Shown: one piece after another, positions 42,978-52,547 of the stretch
Layout of the letters: each line of letters starts with the position of its first letter
How positions within the stretch are numbered: position 1 is the first letter of the stretch
Origin: CAJQQY01 sp964564545
GTDB lineage: Bacteria; Bacteroidota; Bacteroidia; Chitinophagales; Saprospiraceae
Direction: 5' to 3'
Assembly (NCBI GenBank): GCA_964564545.1
Contig: CAZMBP010000054.1
Coordinates: 62,001 to 126,000, forward strand
Length of the DNA stretch: 64,000 nucleotides
Notes under the pieces: generated by a model
What the model was told of the DNA's origin: nothing
Seen by the model: the letters and a program-made list of their open reading frames with translations, nothing else
Databases searched by the model: none
Made by a program: the position numbers and the translations under genes

Positions 42978-44777
42978 CTAATCCTCTCTTAACCTCGCTT
43001 CTAAATCCTCTCTCCTCCCCTTTGGAATCGCATCAATCAAATTACGTGTGTATGTTGTTTTTGGATGATTATAAATTTCATCAGCATCACCGATTTCTTC
43101 AATTTTTCCTTGATTCATTACAATCATCCGGTCACTCATAAATTTCACTACAGACAAATCATGCGAAATAAAAATGTAGGTAAACTGAAATTTCTCTCTC
43201 AACTCCATCAATAAATTCAACACTTGTGCTTGCACACTTACATCCAGCGCTGAAACAGATTCATCACAAATAATAAATTTTGGATTTAAAGCCAATGCTC
43301 TTGCTATACAAATCCGTTGTCGTTGACCTCCTGAAAATTCATGAGGGTAACGATTAAAATGCTTTGCTTCTAAACTTACAGTTTCTAAAAGTTCAATCAC
43401 TTTTGCTTTTCGCGCTTCATCATTCGCTAATATTTTATGAACTTGCATCGGTTCCATAATCGCATTTCCAATAGTCATTCTTGGATTAAGAGAGGAATAT
43501 GGATCTTGAAAAATGATCTGCATGTCTTTTCTCAAACTACGCATTTCATCATTGGAAATCTCATTGATATTTTTTCCATCAAAAATAACTTTTCCTGACT
43601 TCGCTTCGACTAATCTTAAAATAGTTCTTCCCAAGGTAGTTTTCCCACAACCAGACTCTCCTACTAATCCTAAAGTTTCTCCTGGGTAAACCTTAAAACT
43701 TACATCATTAACTGCTTTGATCCAGTCGGTGGTTTTTCCAAAAAAATTCTTTTTTGCAGGAAACCAAGTTTCTAAATTTTCAACTTCTAAAATTGGTTTT
43801 TGAGTTGGTAAAAATTGCTGGCGCTTTTGACGAGCGGTCAAATCAATTTTATTATTCTCAGTTACTTCATCAATACTGGTAACTTTTTCAGTTATAATAA
43901 TTTCTCCATTTTCGTTTTTTCTAAAATCCATGAAATCACGAACAACAGGTAATTTTTTCAACCTAAAATCAAGTGGCGGTCGACAAGCAAGAAGGCCTTT
44001 GGTATAAGGATGTTGAGGATTCAGAAAGATACTTCCAATGTCTCCTTGTTCTACAATTTTACCTTTAAACATCACAATAACTTGATCAGCAATTTCAGAT
44101 ATCACTCCTAAATCATGCGTAATAAAAATGATAGAGGCATTAATTTCTTTTTTCAAATCATTCATCAAATCCAGAATTGCTTTTTGAACCGTCACGTCCA
44201 AAGCAGTTGTTGGTTCGTCAGCGATTAAGACATCTGGATTGCAACTCATAGCCATCGCAATCATGACTCTTTGTTTTTGTCCCCCTGAAAGTTGATGTGG
44301 GTATGCACTAAAGATTCGCTCTGGATCAGGCAATTGGACTTTTTCAAAAAGTTCAATGGTTAGTTTTTTTGCATCAGCTTTTGACAACTTTTGATGTAAA
44401 ATAATGGCTTCGGCAACTTGATCTCCGCAACGAAAAACTGGATTAAGCGAAGTCATTGGCTCCTGAAAAATCATTGCTAATTCATTACCTCGATAGTGTT
44501 GCATTTCCTCATCTGAAAGTTTAAGTAAATCTATTTCACCTTTTCCTTTTGGATAATAAAGAATTTTTCCACCAACGATTTTGCCTGGAGGTTGGGCTAC
44601 TAATTGCATAATTGACAAAGAAGTAACAGACTTTCCTGAACCTGATTCTCCAACAATACCAAGGGTTTCCCCTCGATAAAGGGTAAAACTTATTTTATTT
44701 ACAGCTTTGACAATTCCCTCTTCTGTGGAAAATTGGGTTTGTAAATCGATGACTTCTAGTAATTTTTCTTTTGCGAT
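42978..44777 (-). CDS. Fused double ABC ATPase, peptide transporter type (non-canonical start)
   Basis: About 599 residues, two ATP-binding domains of the oligopeptide/nickel (Dpp/Opp, YejF/GsiA-like) family. The first has Walker A GESGSGKS, LSGGQKQR and Walker B LIADEPTTALD; the second has GESGCGKTT, FSGGQRQR and IICDESVSALD. A cytoplasmic role driving peptide uptake is expected, but no permease is adjacent. The first canonical start codon (TTG at 44618) would remove the first Walker A. The frame continues upstream to a stop at 44789-44787 with no ATG, GTG or TTG. The family-like beginning AKEKLLEVIDLQTQF directly follows an ATC (44777-44775), taken here as the start. Confidence 0.85.
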   Translation of the reverse strand: MAKEKLLEVIDLQTQFSTEEGIVKAVNKISFTLYRGETLGIVGESGSGKSVTSLSIMQLVAQPPGKIVGGKILYYPKGKGEIDLLKLSDEEMQHYRGNELAMIFQEPMTSLNPVFRCGDQVAEAIILHQKLSKADAKKLTIELFEKVQLPDPERIFSAYPHQLSGGQKQRVMIAMAMSCNPDVLIADEPTTALDVTVQKAILDLMNDLKKEINASIIFITHDLGVISEIADQVIVMFKGKIVEQGDIGSIFLNPQHPYTKGLLACRPPLDFRLKKLPVVRDFMDFRKNENGEIIITEKVTSIDEVTENNKIDLTARQKRQQFLPTQKPILEVENLETWFPAKKNFFGKTTDWIKAVNDVSFKVYPGETLGLVGESGCGKTTLGRTILRLVEAKSGKVIFDGKNINEISNDEMRSLRKDMQIIFQDPYSSLNPRMTIGNAIMEPMQVHKILANDEARKAKVIELLETVSLEAKHFNRYPHEFSGGQRQRICIARALALNPKFIICDESVSALDVSVQAQVLNLLMELREKFQFTYIFISHDLSVVKFMSDRMIVMNQGKIEEIGDADEIYNHPKTTYTRNLIDAIPKGRREDLEARLRED

Positions 44778-44844
44778 TTTTTGGTTTTAGACTTTATTCA
44801 AGATTGCCTCAACGCAAATATATAAAAATACTTAACAATGAAAA

Positions 44845-45042
44845 TCAAGGTTTCAATACTAAGGAATGTGCCTTTAGGTACATCATGTCGGTAGAAAATA
44901 AAATAAAAGTATCCCGAAACGTGCCATAGGTACGTAATGTGATTCTCTACATTTCGTACCTATGGCACTAAGAGATTCTGTTTTATTTAATTTCTACCAA
45001 TATTAGATACCTAAAGGCATCATTCATAATTTGAAGCCTTGA
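44845..45042. repeat. 198-bp multi-armed intergenic inverted repeat, family I
   Basis: Four nested arm pairs: TCAAGGTTTCA/TGAAGCCTTGA (outermost), GCCTTTAGGTA/TACCTAAAGGC, GTAGAAAATAAAATAAAA with its imperfect complement, and GTGCCATAGGTACG/CGTACCTATGGCAC at the centre. It sits in the divergent gap between the ABC gene and the TPR gene, upstream of the latter's promoter. Confidence 0.75.
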
Positions 45043-45079
45043 TTCGCATTAACAACAAAAAATCATATAATTTATTCAG

Positions 45080-45087
45080 TACCTTTG
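45080..45087 (+). promoter_or_regulatory. Candidate -7 box of the TPR gene
   Basis: TACCTTTG fits TAnnTTTG, 59 bases before the start codon at 45146. No -33 TTG. Confidence 0.45.
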
Positions 45088-45145
45088 ATTATTTCCTTTC
45101 ACCATAAAACCTATTTTTTTTTTACAAAAATCAAATTATAGAGTT

Positions 45146-46195
45146 ATGAACAAAACTTTTATTACAATTATATTTTCGTTTTTAGTTTTTTCTTTGACTG
45201 CACAAGATTCAAAAGGAGATAAAATCAAAGCCTTGATTAATGAAGGAGTTGAATTGCATGATGCATCAGATTATAAGGGTGCTATAGAAAAGTACCAAGA
45301 AGTCCTAGAAATGGATAGTAAAAATTTGCTTGCTTTAGCCGAGATAGCATTGACCTACCACGTCACTCAAAAATATAGTGAATGCATCAATGCCTGTAAA
45401 AAAGCGATTAAGCATCACAAAAAAAATAAACAACTAGTTACGGTTTATGTCACCTATGGAAATACACTTGACATTATTGGAAACACTAAAAAAGCCAAAA
45501 AAATCTATAAGCAAGGCATTAAGAAATTTCCAGAGGCAACCATGTTGTATTTCAATTATGGTATCACTTTAGCAAAATTGGGTGATTCAAAAGAAGCATT
45601 AGAGTGTTTTCAAAAATCATCTCAGTTGAATCCAAATCATGGAAGTTCACATTATGTTCAATCTTTGATTGCGAGTGACTTGAGAATGAGAGTGCCTGCA
45701 ATTTTGGTTGGTTGGAGATTTTTGATTTTAGAGCCAACAGGCGAGCGTGCTAAAATTATACAAGAAGGAGTTTCTAATTTGATGAAAGGAAGCGCCAAAA
45801 AAAATGGAGACAAAGGAATTTCCATTACCCTCGATGCATTAATGGTGGATAAGAAAAAAGAAAATGATTTTTCGATGATTGAAATGATTATTGATTTGAG
45901 TGGCGCGATGGATTTGGGAGAAGATGTTTTGGAACAAACTGAGGAAGAAAAATTTGTAGAGAAAATAAACAAAATCTGTAAAATGCTTTCCGAAAATAGT
46001 GGAAAGAAAAAAGGATTTTATTGGGAACATTTCGCACCTTATTTTAAAGAGTTACATAACGAAGGTCATACGGAAGCATTAGCCTACTTAATTAAATTAT
46101 CCACCAATGAAAAATCTGTTCAAGTTTGGATGGAAAAGAATGGTGACAAAGTGGATGATTTATTCAAATGGTCTGACAATTATGAGTGGAAATGA
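45146..46195 (+). CDS. Secreted tetratricopeptide-repeat protein
   Basis: 349 residues. A signal peptide (about 1-19, ending LTAQ) is followed by about four TPR units (residues 28-175), including SDYKGAIEKYQEVLEMDSKN, GNTKKAKKIYKQGIKKFPEA and GDSKEALECFQKSSQLNPNH. The C-terminal half (180-349) is helical and contains no domain I can name. TPRs bind partner proteins; the location is periplasmic. Confidence 0.8.
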   Translation: MNKTFITIIFSFLVFSLTAQDSKGDKIKALINEGVELHDASDYKGAIEKYQEVLEMDSKNLLALAEIALTYHVTQKYSECINACKKAIKHHKKNKQLVTVYVTYGNTLDIIGNTKKAKKIYKQGIKKFPEATMLYFNYGITLAKLGDSKEALECFQKSSQLNPNHGSSHYVQSLIASDLRMRVPAILVGWRFLILEPTGERAKIIQEGVSNLMKGSAKKNGDKGISITLDALMVDKKKENDFSMIEMIIDLSGAMDLGEDVLEQTEEEKFVEKINKICKMLSENSGKKKGFYWEHFAPYFKELHNEGHTEALAYLIKLSTNEKSVQVWMEKNGDKVDDLFKWSDNYEWK

Positions 46196-46196
46196 G

Positions 46197-46239
46197 AAAA
46201 AACGTTAAACGTTTGACGTTGAACGTTGAACGTTTTTTT
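46197..46239 (+). terminator. Terminator hairpin, family E repeat
   Basis: AAAAAACGTTAAACGT (46197-46212) pairs with ACGTTGAACGTTTTTT (46223-46238), one mismatch, ending in a T-run. ACGTT words also fill the loop. It directly follows the TPR stop codon. Confidence 0.65.
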
Positions 46240-46298
46240 GCTTTCCTTGGCACTATTTCTGCACAAAACTAATATATCAAATTAAAATATTTTTAAAC

Positions 46299-48608
46299 AT
46301 GAGATTTCCATTTACCTATCTTTTTTTATTTTTTGTAACAATAAACTTACAAGCTCAACAGTCCATGAACATGACACTTTTGGATAGTTGGGATTTGGAC
46401 ACTTTGCCAATGTCTGGAAATATTCAATACAATGAAGTTTGGGGTTATGTTGATTGTGACGGAGGAGAATACGCCATTTTGGGTTCTGCAAGTCGAGTTC
46501 ATTTTATTAATTTAGCTGATCCTAATAATTTGGAAGAAATTGCAAGTTTTGCTGGCGGTGAAACAACTGTTTGGCGAGATATGAAAACTTATAAAGACCG
46601 AGCTTATGCCGTTTCAGATAATACGAATGAAGGGTTAATGATTTTTGATTTGAGTGATTTGCCAAATTCTGTTACTAAAACTTATCACAGTAATGAGTTC
46701 TTTGGAAAATCGCATAATATATATATTGAAGAAGCAACTGGCCGATTATATTCAGTAGGAACAGACACTCAGAGTGGAGGTGTTATTGTTTTAGATTTGA
46801 ATGATGATCCTGATAATCCTACACTTATGGCTTCGGTCAATTTCCCTGCAAATCCATCCACGGGACAAGGTTATGCACATGATATTTATGTAAGGGATAA
46901 TATTGCTTATGGTTCACATGGGTACTTAGGATTTTTTGTTTGGGATATGACTGATCCTACTGATCCGATACTATTAGCCTCTCAAAATACTGGAGGGTAC
47001 AATCATAGTAGTTGGGTTTCAGAAGATGGAGATTTTGCAATTTATGCAGAAGAAGTACCGATTGGAAGACCATTGGGTGTTATTAATTTGGAAAACTTAG
47101 ATAACAATTTTATAGAAATCGATCATACATTTAAATTTCCATTGAATCCGAATTACGATAATAATCGACCTCACAATCCATTCATCAGAGGCGACTATTT
47201 ATTTTGTTCTTACTATCATGATGGTATTCAAGTTTTCGATGTTTCTGATCCCTTGAATCCGTCCGTAGCTGCATATTATGATACTAATCCAACAGATACT
47301 GCTTATGCTGGTTTTGAAGGGAATTGGGGAGCTTATCCATTTTTACCTTCTGGATTAATTTTAGCATCAGATGTTTTGACTGGACTTTATGTTTTGGAAT
47401 TAGATCAATCTATTTCTTTGAAAACGATTGATCCACCTACGACTCCAGATATTTCTTCCATCTTCCCAAATACATTAGAATTATGTGAAGGAGAAAATGC
47501 TGTTTTTGAAGTGCCTGATGGATATGAAAAATATACTTGGTATAAAGATTCTGAAATAATTGATTCTGTTAATTTCTTTTTGGAAATAACAGAGTCTGGA
47601 ACTTACTATGCTAAAATCAACAATAAACAATGTGAAAGTATCTCGAATGAATTAGCGGTTACTTTTAATGAGCAACCTGATATTTCAAACTTGGTAACTG
47701 AAGACATTGTAATTTGTGATGGGCAAGAATTTGTTTACGAAGTTCCTGCCGGATATGATGAGTATAATTGGACACAAAATGGAACAACGGTCGAAACTAC
47801 TAATTCAATAACTATTGCTGAATCTGGAATTTACCAATTGAGTGCTTTCAATAATGGATGCGAATCAGTAAGTGATGAATTCGAAGTTACATTTTCATTT
47901 AATCCACCTGTAGTAATTATTCCAAGTGGTCCTACTGAATTTTGCCAAGGAGGTTTTGTTAGTCTTGATGCAACTTTATTTGGAAATTATACCTACCTCT
48001 GGGGCTTTAATAACCAAACAATTGATTCTTCTGGCATTACCAATGTGACAGAAGGTGGATATTATTCTTTACAAGTAATAAATGATGATACAGGATGCGA
48101 GGCATTTTCTGGAATTGAAATTACTGTTTATGAACCTGTTATTCCTGAAATCACTCTTGATGGAAATTTATTGACTTCTACAGCAGCAGATTATTATCAA
48201 TGGTATCAAGATGGAACCATCCTTCCTAACTCGACTAATCAACAATTAAATGTAACCGTTCCTGGAGATTATTATGTTGGAACTGTCGATTCCAATGGTT
48301 GTTTTGGAAACTCAAATATCATCACTATTGAAACAGTTTCTACGAATGAATTAGCTGATGTAAATGAATTTTCTATTTTTCCAAACCCCGTAAATGAATT
48401 GTTATTTGCAAAAATAGAATTGGAAAAAACAATGGACTTCCATGTAGAAATTATCTCACCAAATGGTCAAATTTTAAAAGAAGAAAACAAGACTTTTGGC
48501 AAGAATGATTTTATCGAAATGGACATTTCTAGTTTCCCTAACGGAGTTTATTTCCTTAAATTAAATAATGAAAACGGAAGCATTATCAAGCGTTTTGTAA
48601 AAATGTAA
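46299..48608 (+). CDS. Choice-of-anchor B family protein with T9SS sorting domain
   Basis: 769 residues. A signal peptide (about 1-20, ending LQAQ) comes first. The choice-of-anchor B beta-propeller (about 25-370) has SRVHFINLADPNN, DMTDPTDPILLAS and FDVSDPLNPSVAAYYDT repeats typical of the family. Three Ig-like/PKD-type domains (about 385-680) include SIFPNTLELCEGENAVFEVP and ITIAESGIYQLSAFNNGCES. A type A T9SS sorting domain closes it (FSIFPNPVNELLFAKIE to IIKRFVKM). Exported to the cell surface; ligand unknown. A perfect terminator follows. Confidence 0.88.
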   Translation: MRFPFTYLFLFFVTINLQAQQSMNMTLLDSWDLDTLPMSGNIQYNEVWGYVDCDGGEYAILGSASRVHFINLADPNNLEEIASFAGGETTVWRDMKTYKDRAYAVSDNTNEGLMIFDLSDLPNSVTKTYHSNEFFGKSHNIYIEEATGRLYSVGTDTQSGGVIVLDLNDDPDNPTLMASVNFPANPSTGQGYAHDIYVRDNIAYGSHGYLGFFVWDMTDPTDPILLASQNTGGYNHSSWVSEDGDFAIYAEEVPIGRPLGVINLENLDNNFIEIDHTFKFPLNPNYDNNRPHNPFIRGDYLFCSYYHDGIQVFDVSDPLNPSVAAYYDTNPTDTAYAGFEGNWGAYPFLPSGLILASDVLTGLYVLELDQSISLKTIDPPTTPDISSIFPNTLELCEGENAVFEVPDGYEKYTWYKDSEIIDSVNFFLEITESGTYYAKINNKQCESISNELAVTFNEQPDISNLVTEDIVICDGQEFVYEVPAGYDEYNWTQNGTTVETTNSITIAESGIYQLSAFNNGCESVSDEFEVTFSFNPPVVIIPSGPTEFCQGGFVSLDATLFGNYTYLWGFNNQTIDSSGITNVTEGGYYSLQVINDDTGCEAFSGIEITVYEPVIPEITLDGNLLTSTAADYYQWYQDGTILPNSTNQQLNVTVPGDYYVGTVDSNGCFGNSNIITIETVSTNELADVNEFSIFPNPVNELLFAKIELEKTMDFHVEIISPNGQILKEENKTFGKNDFIEMDISSFPNGVYFLKLNNENGSIIKRFVKM

Positions 48609-48626
48609 ATAGAATGTTATAAAATA

Positions 48627-48664
48627 AAAAAAGGTCATTTGGTTTTCACCAAATGACCTTTTTT
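48627..48664. terminator. Bidirectional intrinsic terminator
   Basis: A perfect 17-bp stem (48627-48643 with 48648-48664), core AAGGTCATTTGGT, loop TTTC. It is between convergent genes. Confidence 0.88.
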
Positions 48665-48740
48665 ATTTTGTATAAATTTAATTCGTTAAGAATATTAGAA
48701 GTGACCTCCCAAAACAGCACATCAAAAAAATCAACTTAAC

Positions 48741-48796
48741 TTTTTCAATTGCCGCAGGCATAATTGAAAAATGCTCCCCTTTAGGGGCTAGGGGTT
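48741..48796. repeat. Small hairpin plus single family C arm
   Basis: TTTTTCAATTGCC (48741-48753) pairs with GGCATAATTGAAAAA (48757-48771), one bulge. CTCCCCTTTAGGGGCTAGGGG follows, resembling the right arm of the family C elements, directly before the mutS2 stop codon. Confidence 0.5.
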
Positions 48797-51185
48797 AAAA
48801 CTCCACAATCGTCACCCCATCTCCACCTTGCTCTCTAGGTGGGTGATAAATTTTAGAAATCGAATCCTTGTATTCTCTCAATTTCATTTTCACCGCTTCT
48901 CTCAAAGCACCACTACCCTTTCCATGAAGAATATGCAAATGAGTAGCACTTGTCATCAAAGCCTTATCCACAAAGGATTCTATCAATCTTAAAGACTCAC
49001 TTTTAGTCACTCCACGCAAGTCGATTTTTGATTCAAAAGTAGTTCCTGAATCAACAACATCTGTCTGAACTCTTTTCGAACTGATAATTTCCAATGGTTC
49101 TTTGGCAGGTATAAGATCTTTCAAATGAGCCGTCATTTTCATGATTCCCATCAAAACGATTACTTTGTTTTTATTGATACTTTCGACCGTTCCAGTTGCG
49201 CCTCCTGATCTTAATTTTACAAAGTCACCCACTTTAATTTTGGCAGAAGCAGCTTTTGAAGCAGTTGGTTCGTAATAAACCTTCTCCCGCAAGCCATCAA
49301 CATTCTCAGCTAATTCGGATCGCTGTGCTCTTACGTTAGCAGCTAATTCTTTTGCCTTTTCAAGGTTCTTCTCCTCTCTAATTTCTCGAATGACTTTTTC
49401 AAATTCTTTATTATCACGAGCTACTTGTTGCAACTCTTTTTCCTTCACTTGAAGTTTTAATTTCTTCCGTTTGTATTCTAAATCTCGGTGAAGGTTTTCA
49501 TAATTTTTAATCAACTTATCGAGTTTTCTTTCCCGATCTTTCATGCTATCGAGCTTCTCTTCAAGTTCCTGTTTTTCTTTCTGCAAATCAATCAAAAGTT
49601 GATCGACCGCTTTTTCATTTTTACCAGTTTTATGACGAGCATACTTTAAAACTCTTTTATCCAAACCAGTTTTCTTAGCAATCTCAAAAGCATAAGAACT
49701 TCCTGGTCGCCCAACTTTCATTTCATACGTTGGTGTCAAATTATCTTTGTCAAAAGTCATAGAACCGTTGACAATGCCATGAGAATTAAACGCAAAAATT
49801 TTCAAATTAGAATAGTGCGTGGTAATCACCCCAAACACTTTTCGGTAATTCAACTCTTTTAAAATTGCCTCTGCAATCGCACCTCCAATTTTTGGATCAG
49901 TTCCTGAACCAAACTCATCAATCAATACCAAAGTATTATTATCTGATTTTTCTAAAAATGTCTTCATATTTTGCAGACGAGAACTATAAGTACTCAAGTC
50001 ATCTTCCAATGATTGTTGATCACCAATGTCTGCAAATATTTTTGTGAAAATCCCCATTTCTGATTCTGGGTCAACTGGGACTAGCATCCCTGCTTGCAAC
50101 ATCAATTGCATCAATCCAACGGTTTTCATGGTAACTGATTTACCTCCTGCATTCGGTCCTGACAACATCAGGATTCGATTTTTATTATGAAAAACTAAAT
50201 CGAAAGGAACAGTTTCTTTTTTTATTTCTTTATTCTTTAAGTATAAAAGCGGATGGTAAGCAGTATGAATTCCGAAGTGAGGATGTTTTTTTAACTTAGG
50301 TTTCGCTGCATTCATTTTTACAGCTACACGAGCTTTCGATTGAATAATATCAAATCGAATCATCAGATTTTGATAGTCCTTCAACAACGAAATATAAGGT
50401 CGCAAAGTCGTACTCAGATCTTTTAAAATTCGATAAATCTCTCGTCGCTGCTCGGTCTCCAAATCAAAAATATCGTTATTGATATCAATGATAATTTCTG
50501 GTTCGATGAAAGCAGTTTTACCCGTCGTAGATTCATCATGAATAATCCCTCGAATTTTTCTTTTGTGCTCTGAAGGTACACTTAATACTCTTCGTCCATT
50601 TCGATAACTTTCGGCATTATCTGTCAGCCAGCCTTGGTTTCGATACTTATTAATTACTGCTCGAAACACTTTATCTAACTCTCGATGTTTCGCTCCGATA
50701 CCTTTGCTGATTTTTAATAATTCAGGAGAAGCATCAGGTCTTATTTTACCTTCTTCATCAATTACTTGTTCAATAGCCGAAATCAATTCAGCATCAAAAA
50801 CAACATCTCGAATAATTAAATATAAATTGGGAAAAAGCTCTTGTCGAGCAGGTGTGAAAAATTTAAAAATATCTCGAATGGAAAGTAAAATCGTATTAAT
50901 TCGCTGTAGTCCTTCTGTGGTCAAAACGGAATCTTCAATGCTCAAATGTTTTAAATCATCTGACAAATCGGAATAAGACGTAAGCGGAAAATGTTTATTG
51001 TCATCTATGCTCAACTTATATTCACTCACCTCTAAGAGTTGCTGATGAATTTCTTTCCGCACGGTCATAATGGGTAAATTCTCAATGGCATTTTTACCCA
51101 ATTCACCTAGACATTCTTTCTGTAATAATTCTATTACTTTATCAAATTCTAACTTTTCGTATAAATCTTTTGGTTCCAGTTGCAT
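48795..51185 (-). CDS. mutS2: MutS2-family DNA/ribosome-rescue ATPase with Smr domain
   Basis: 797 residues from the ATG at 51185, where the MutS2 homology begins (MQLEPKDLYEKLEFDKVIEL); the in-frame start at 51257 would add 24 hydrophobic residues. A MutS core and ATPase contain Walker A LSGPNAGGKSVTMKTVG and Walker B LVLIDEFGSGTDP. A long coiled coil (about 495-610) and a C-terminal Smr domain (DLRGVTKSESLRLIE, HILHGKGSGALRE) follow. MutS2 has been linked to suppression of recombination and, more recently, to splitting collided ribosomes. A TACTTTTG box at 51233-51240 may drive it. Confidence 0.93.
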   Translation of the reverse strand: MQLEPKDLYEKLEFDKVIELLQKECLGELGKNAIENLPIMTVRKEIHQQLLEVSEYKLSIDDNKHFPLTSYSDLSDDLKHLSIEDSVLTTEGLQRINTILLSIRDIFKFFTPARQELFPNLYLIIRDVVFDAELISAIEQVIDEEGKIRPDASPELLKISKGIGAKHRELDKVFRAVINKYRNQGWLTDNAESYRNGRRVLSVPSEHKRKIRGIIHDESTTGKTAFIEPEIIIDINNDIFDLETEQRREIYRILKDLSTTLRPYISLLKDYQNLMIRFDIIQSKARVAVKMNAAKPKLKKHPHFGIHTAYHPLLYLKNKEIKKETVPFDLVFHNKNRILMLSGPNAGGKSVTMKTVGLMQLMLQAGMLVPVDPESEMGIFTKIFADIGDQQSLEDDLSTYSSRLQNMKTFLEKSDNNTLVLIDEFGSGTDPKIGGAIAEAILKELNYRKVFGVITTHYSNLKIFAFNSHGIVNGSMTFDKDNLTPTYEMKVGRPGSSYAFEIAKKTGLDKRVLKYARHKTGKNEKAVDQLLIDLQKEKQELEEKLDSMKDRERKLDKLIKNYENLHRDLEYKRKKLKLQVKEKELQQVARDNKEFEKVIREIREEKNLEKAKELAANVRAQRSELAENVDGLREKVYYEPTASKAASAKIKVGDFVKLRSGGATGTVESINKNKVIVLMGIMKMTAHLKDLIPAKEPLEIISSKRVQTDVVDSGTTFESKIDLRGVTKSESLRLIESFVDKALMTSATHLHILHGKGSGALREAVKMKLREYKDSISKIYHPPREQGGDGVTIVEF

Positions 51186-51232
51186 GGTCTCTAATCTATT
51201 TCTGATTTTTATTTTCAACAAAACAATTATAA

Positions 51233-51240
51233 CAAAAGTA
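51233..51240 (-). promoter_or_regulatory. Candidate -7 box of mutS2
   Basis: TACTTTTG on the minus strand, 48 bases before the start at 51185. It lies within the extended upstream frame, which supports the shorter start. No -33 TTG. Confidence 0.4.
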
Positions 51241-51299
51241 CGGAGATAAAGTTCCATACTTGATTTTTCTTAACAGATAATTCCAAGATTAAAAAAATC

Positions 51300-52526
51300 T
51301 TACTTGTCATTTCTTTTCCAAAACTTCCAACCTGGGTTATCTTTTTTTTGAGGTTCAATTAATTCTTCAATATCTTTTATAAGTCGATTTCCTTCTTCAG
51401 GTGCTGCTTTCCACATCTTACTAAGGAATGTCTTATAATCTTCCCCTTTAGTATTTAGGTTATTAGGATTCGCTCCCATAGAAAGATAAAATTGAACTCT
51501 GTCCTTTTGTACTTCAAGTTCTTCTAGTGCTTTATTATAAGTGTTTTCATCTCTATCTTTAGTTCTTTTCACCCTAAACATAGCACTTGAACAACTTGCA
51601 ATTGCTTGTTGTAAAGCCGTTTCTCCTCTCCAATGAAAAACATCAACTGAAGCACCATGCTTTACCAAACATTCAACCACATCTTTTTTGAGATATGCAC
51701 CTGAGCAATATAACATCGCTTTCGAAAAATCTCCTCCTCTACCGATTGCATATTCAATCATTTCAATATTACCACAATGAGCTGTTAGATCTACGAAATT
51801 TCTATTATAGTCATCTATCCGGTGATTAATATCGTATTCACCACTTGATATAATTTCTTTTAATTTTTCATTCTCGTTAGTCCTTAAAAGTTGGGATATG
51901 TAATCAGCTAATAATTCTTTTTGCCAAGGTTTGTATTTTCCATATTTTGGTAAAACCTTTTGCATCTGAGGAACTTGGAATTCATTCTCTAATATATTTT
52001 TTTCAATAAATAATTTCGCTCGCTCTCCTAAATCTTTATATAAATTACCATAATCAACCTCTCCAATCGCATCATATTCCATTAACCTTTGACCATGCAT
52101 TACGATCACCAAACCATGTTCCTCATCTCCTTTGTAACCACAACTTAATTCATAATATGAGAAATCATCTTTGTGCTCCCTAAGAATAGATATTTCTTGA
52201 ATGAGCAAAACTTTGCCTAAATTTTCGGGATTCAAATCCTTAGGAAACCAATCATACATTCCACATCGCTCACCATAATCTTGATTAATCGGATTTAGCG
52301 CTTTACAAGTAGATTCAAGCACCTTTTCCTCATTGTTAATTATATAGTTTAAGGTATTAAGTTGCTCTGGTAATGGATCAGGATCGTAAGTTTTGTAATC
52401 AACTATTTTTACATTTGGAATGGCATATTGTTGATCCATATTTTCCCTCCATTTTAAATTGGAGTTAAAAATCGTTTTGAGATCTAGTTTAAATTCCCAA
52501 TCACCATTAAATGTAAACTCTTTCAT
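51300..52526 (-). CDS. DUF6985-like / ankyrin-repeat protein
   Basis: 408 residues, no signal peptide. The N-terminal half (about 1-180) resembles DUF6985-type proteins (DGDW-like start NGDWEFKLD, YDPDPLPEQLNTLNYI, DEEHGLVIVMHGQRLME). The C-terminal half (about 205-375) carries three or four ankyrin repeats, for example VDLTAHCGNIEMIEYAIGRG and DVVECLVKHGASVDVFHWRG. Ankyrin repeats bind proteins, so a cytoplasmic binding role is likely. Its start is 21 bases after the end of the large propeller gene, suggesting readthrough from it. The DUF assignment is tentative. Confidence 0.6.
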   Translation of the reverse strand: MKEFTFNGDWEFKLDLKTIFNSNLKWRENMDQQYAIPNVKIVDYKTYDPDPLPEQLNTLNYIINNEEKVLESTCKALNPINQDYGERCGMYDWFPKDLNPENLGKVLLIQEISILREHKDDFSYYELSCGYKGDEEHGLVIVMHGQRLMEYDAIGEVDYGNLYKDLGERAKLFIEKNILENEFQVPQMQKVLPKYGKYKPWQKELLADYISQLLRTNENEKLKEIISSGEYDINHRIDDYNRNFVDLTAHCGNIEMIEYAIGRGGDFSKAMLYCSGAYLKKDVVECLVKHGASVDVFHWRGETALQQAIASCSSAMFRVKRTKDRDENTYNKALEELEVQKDRVQFYLSMGANPNNLNTKGEDYKTFLSKMWKAAPEEGNRLIKDIEELIEPQKKDNPGWKFWKRNDK

Positions 52527-52547
52527 TTTGACTTTGAAATTTTATAA

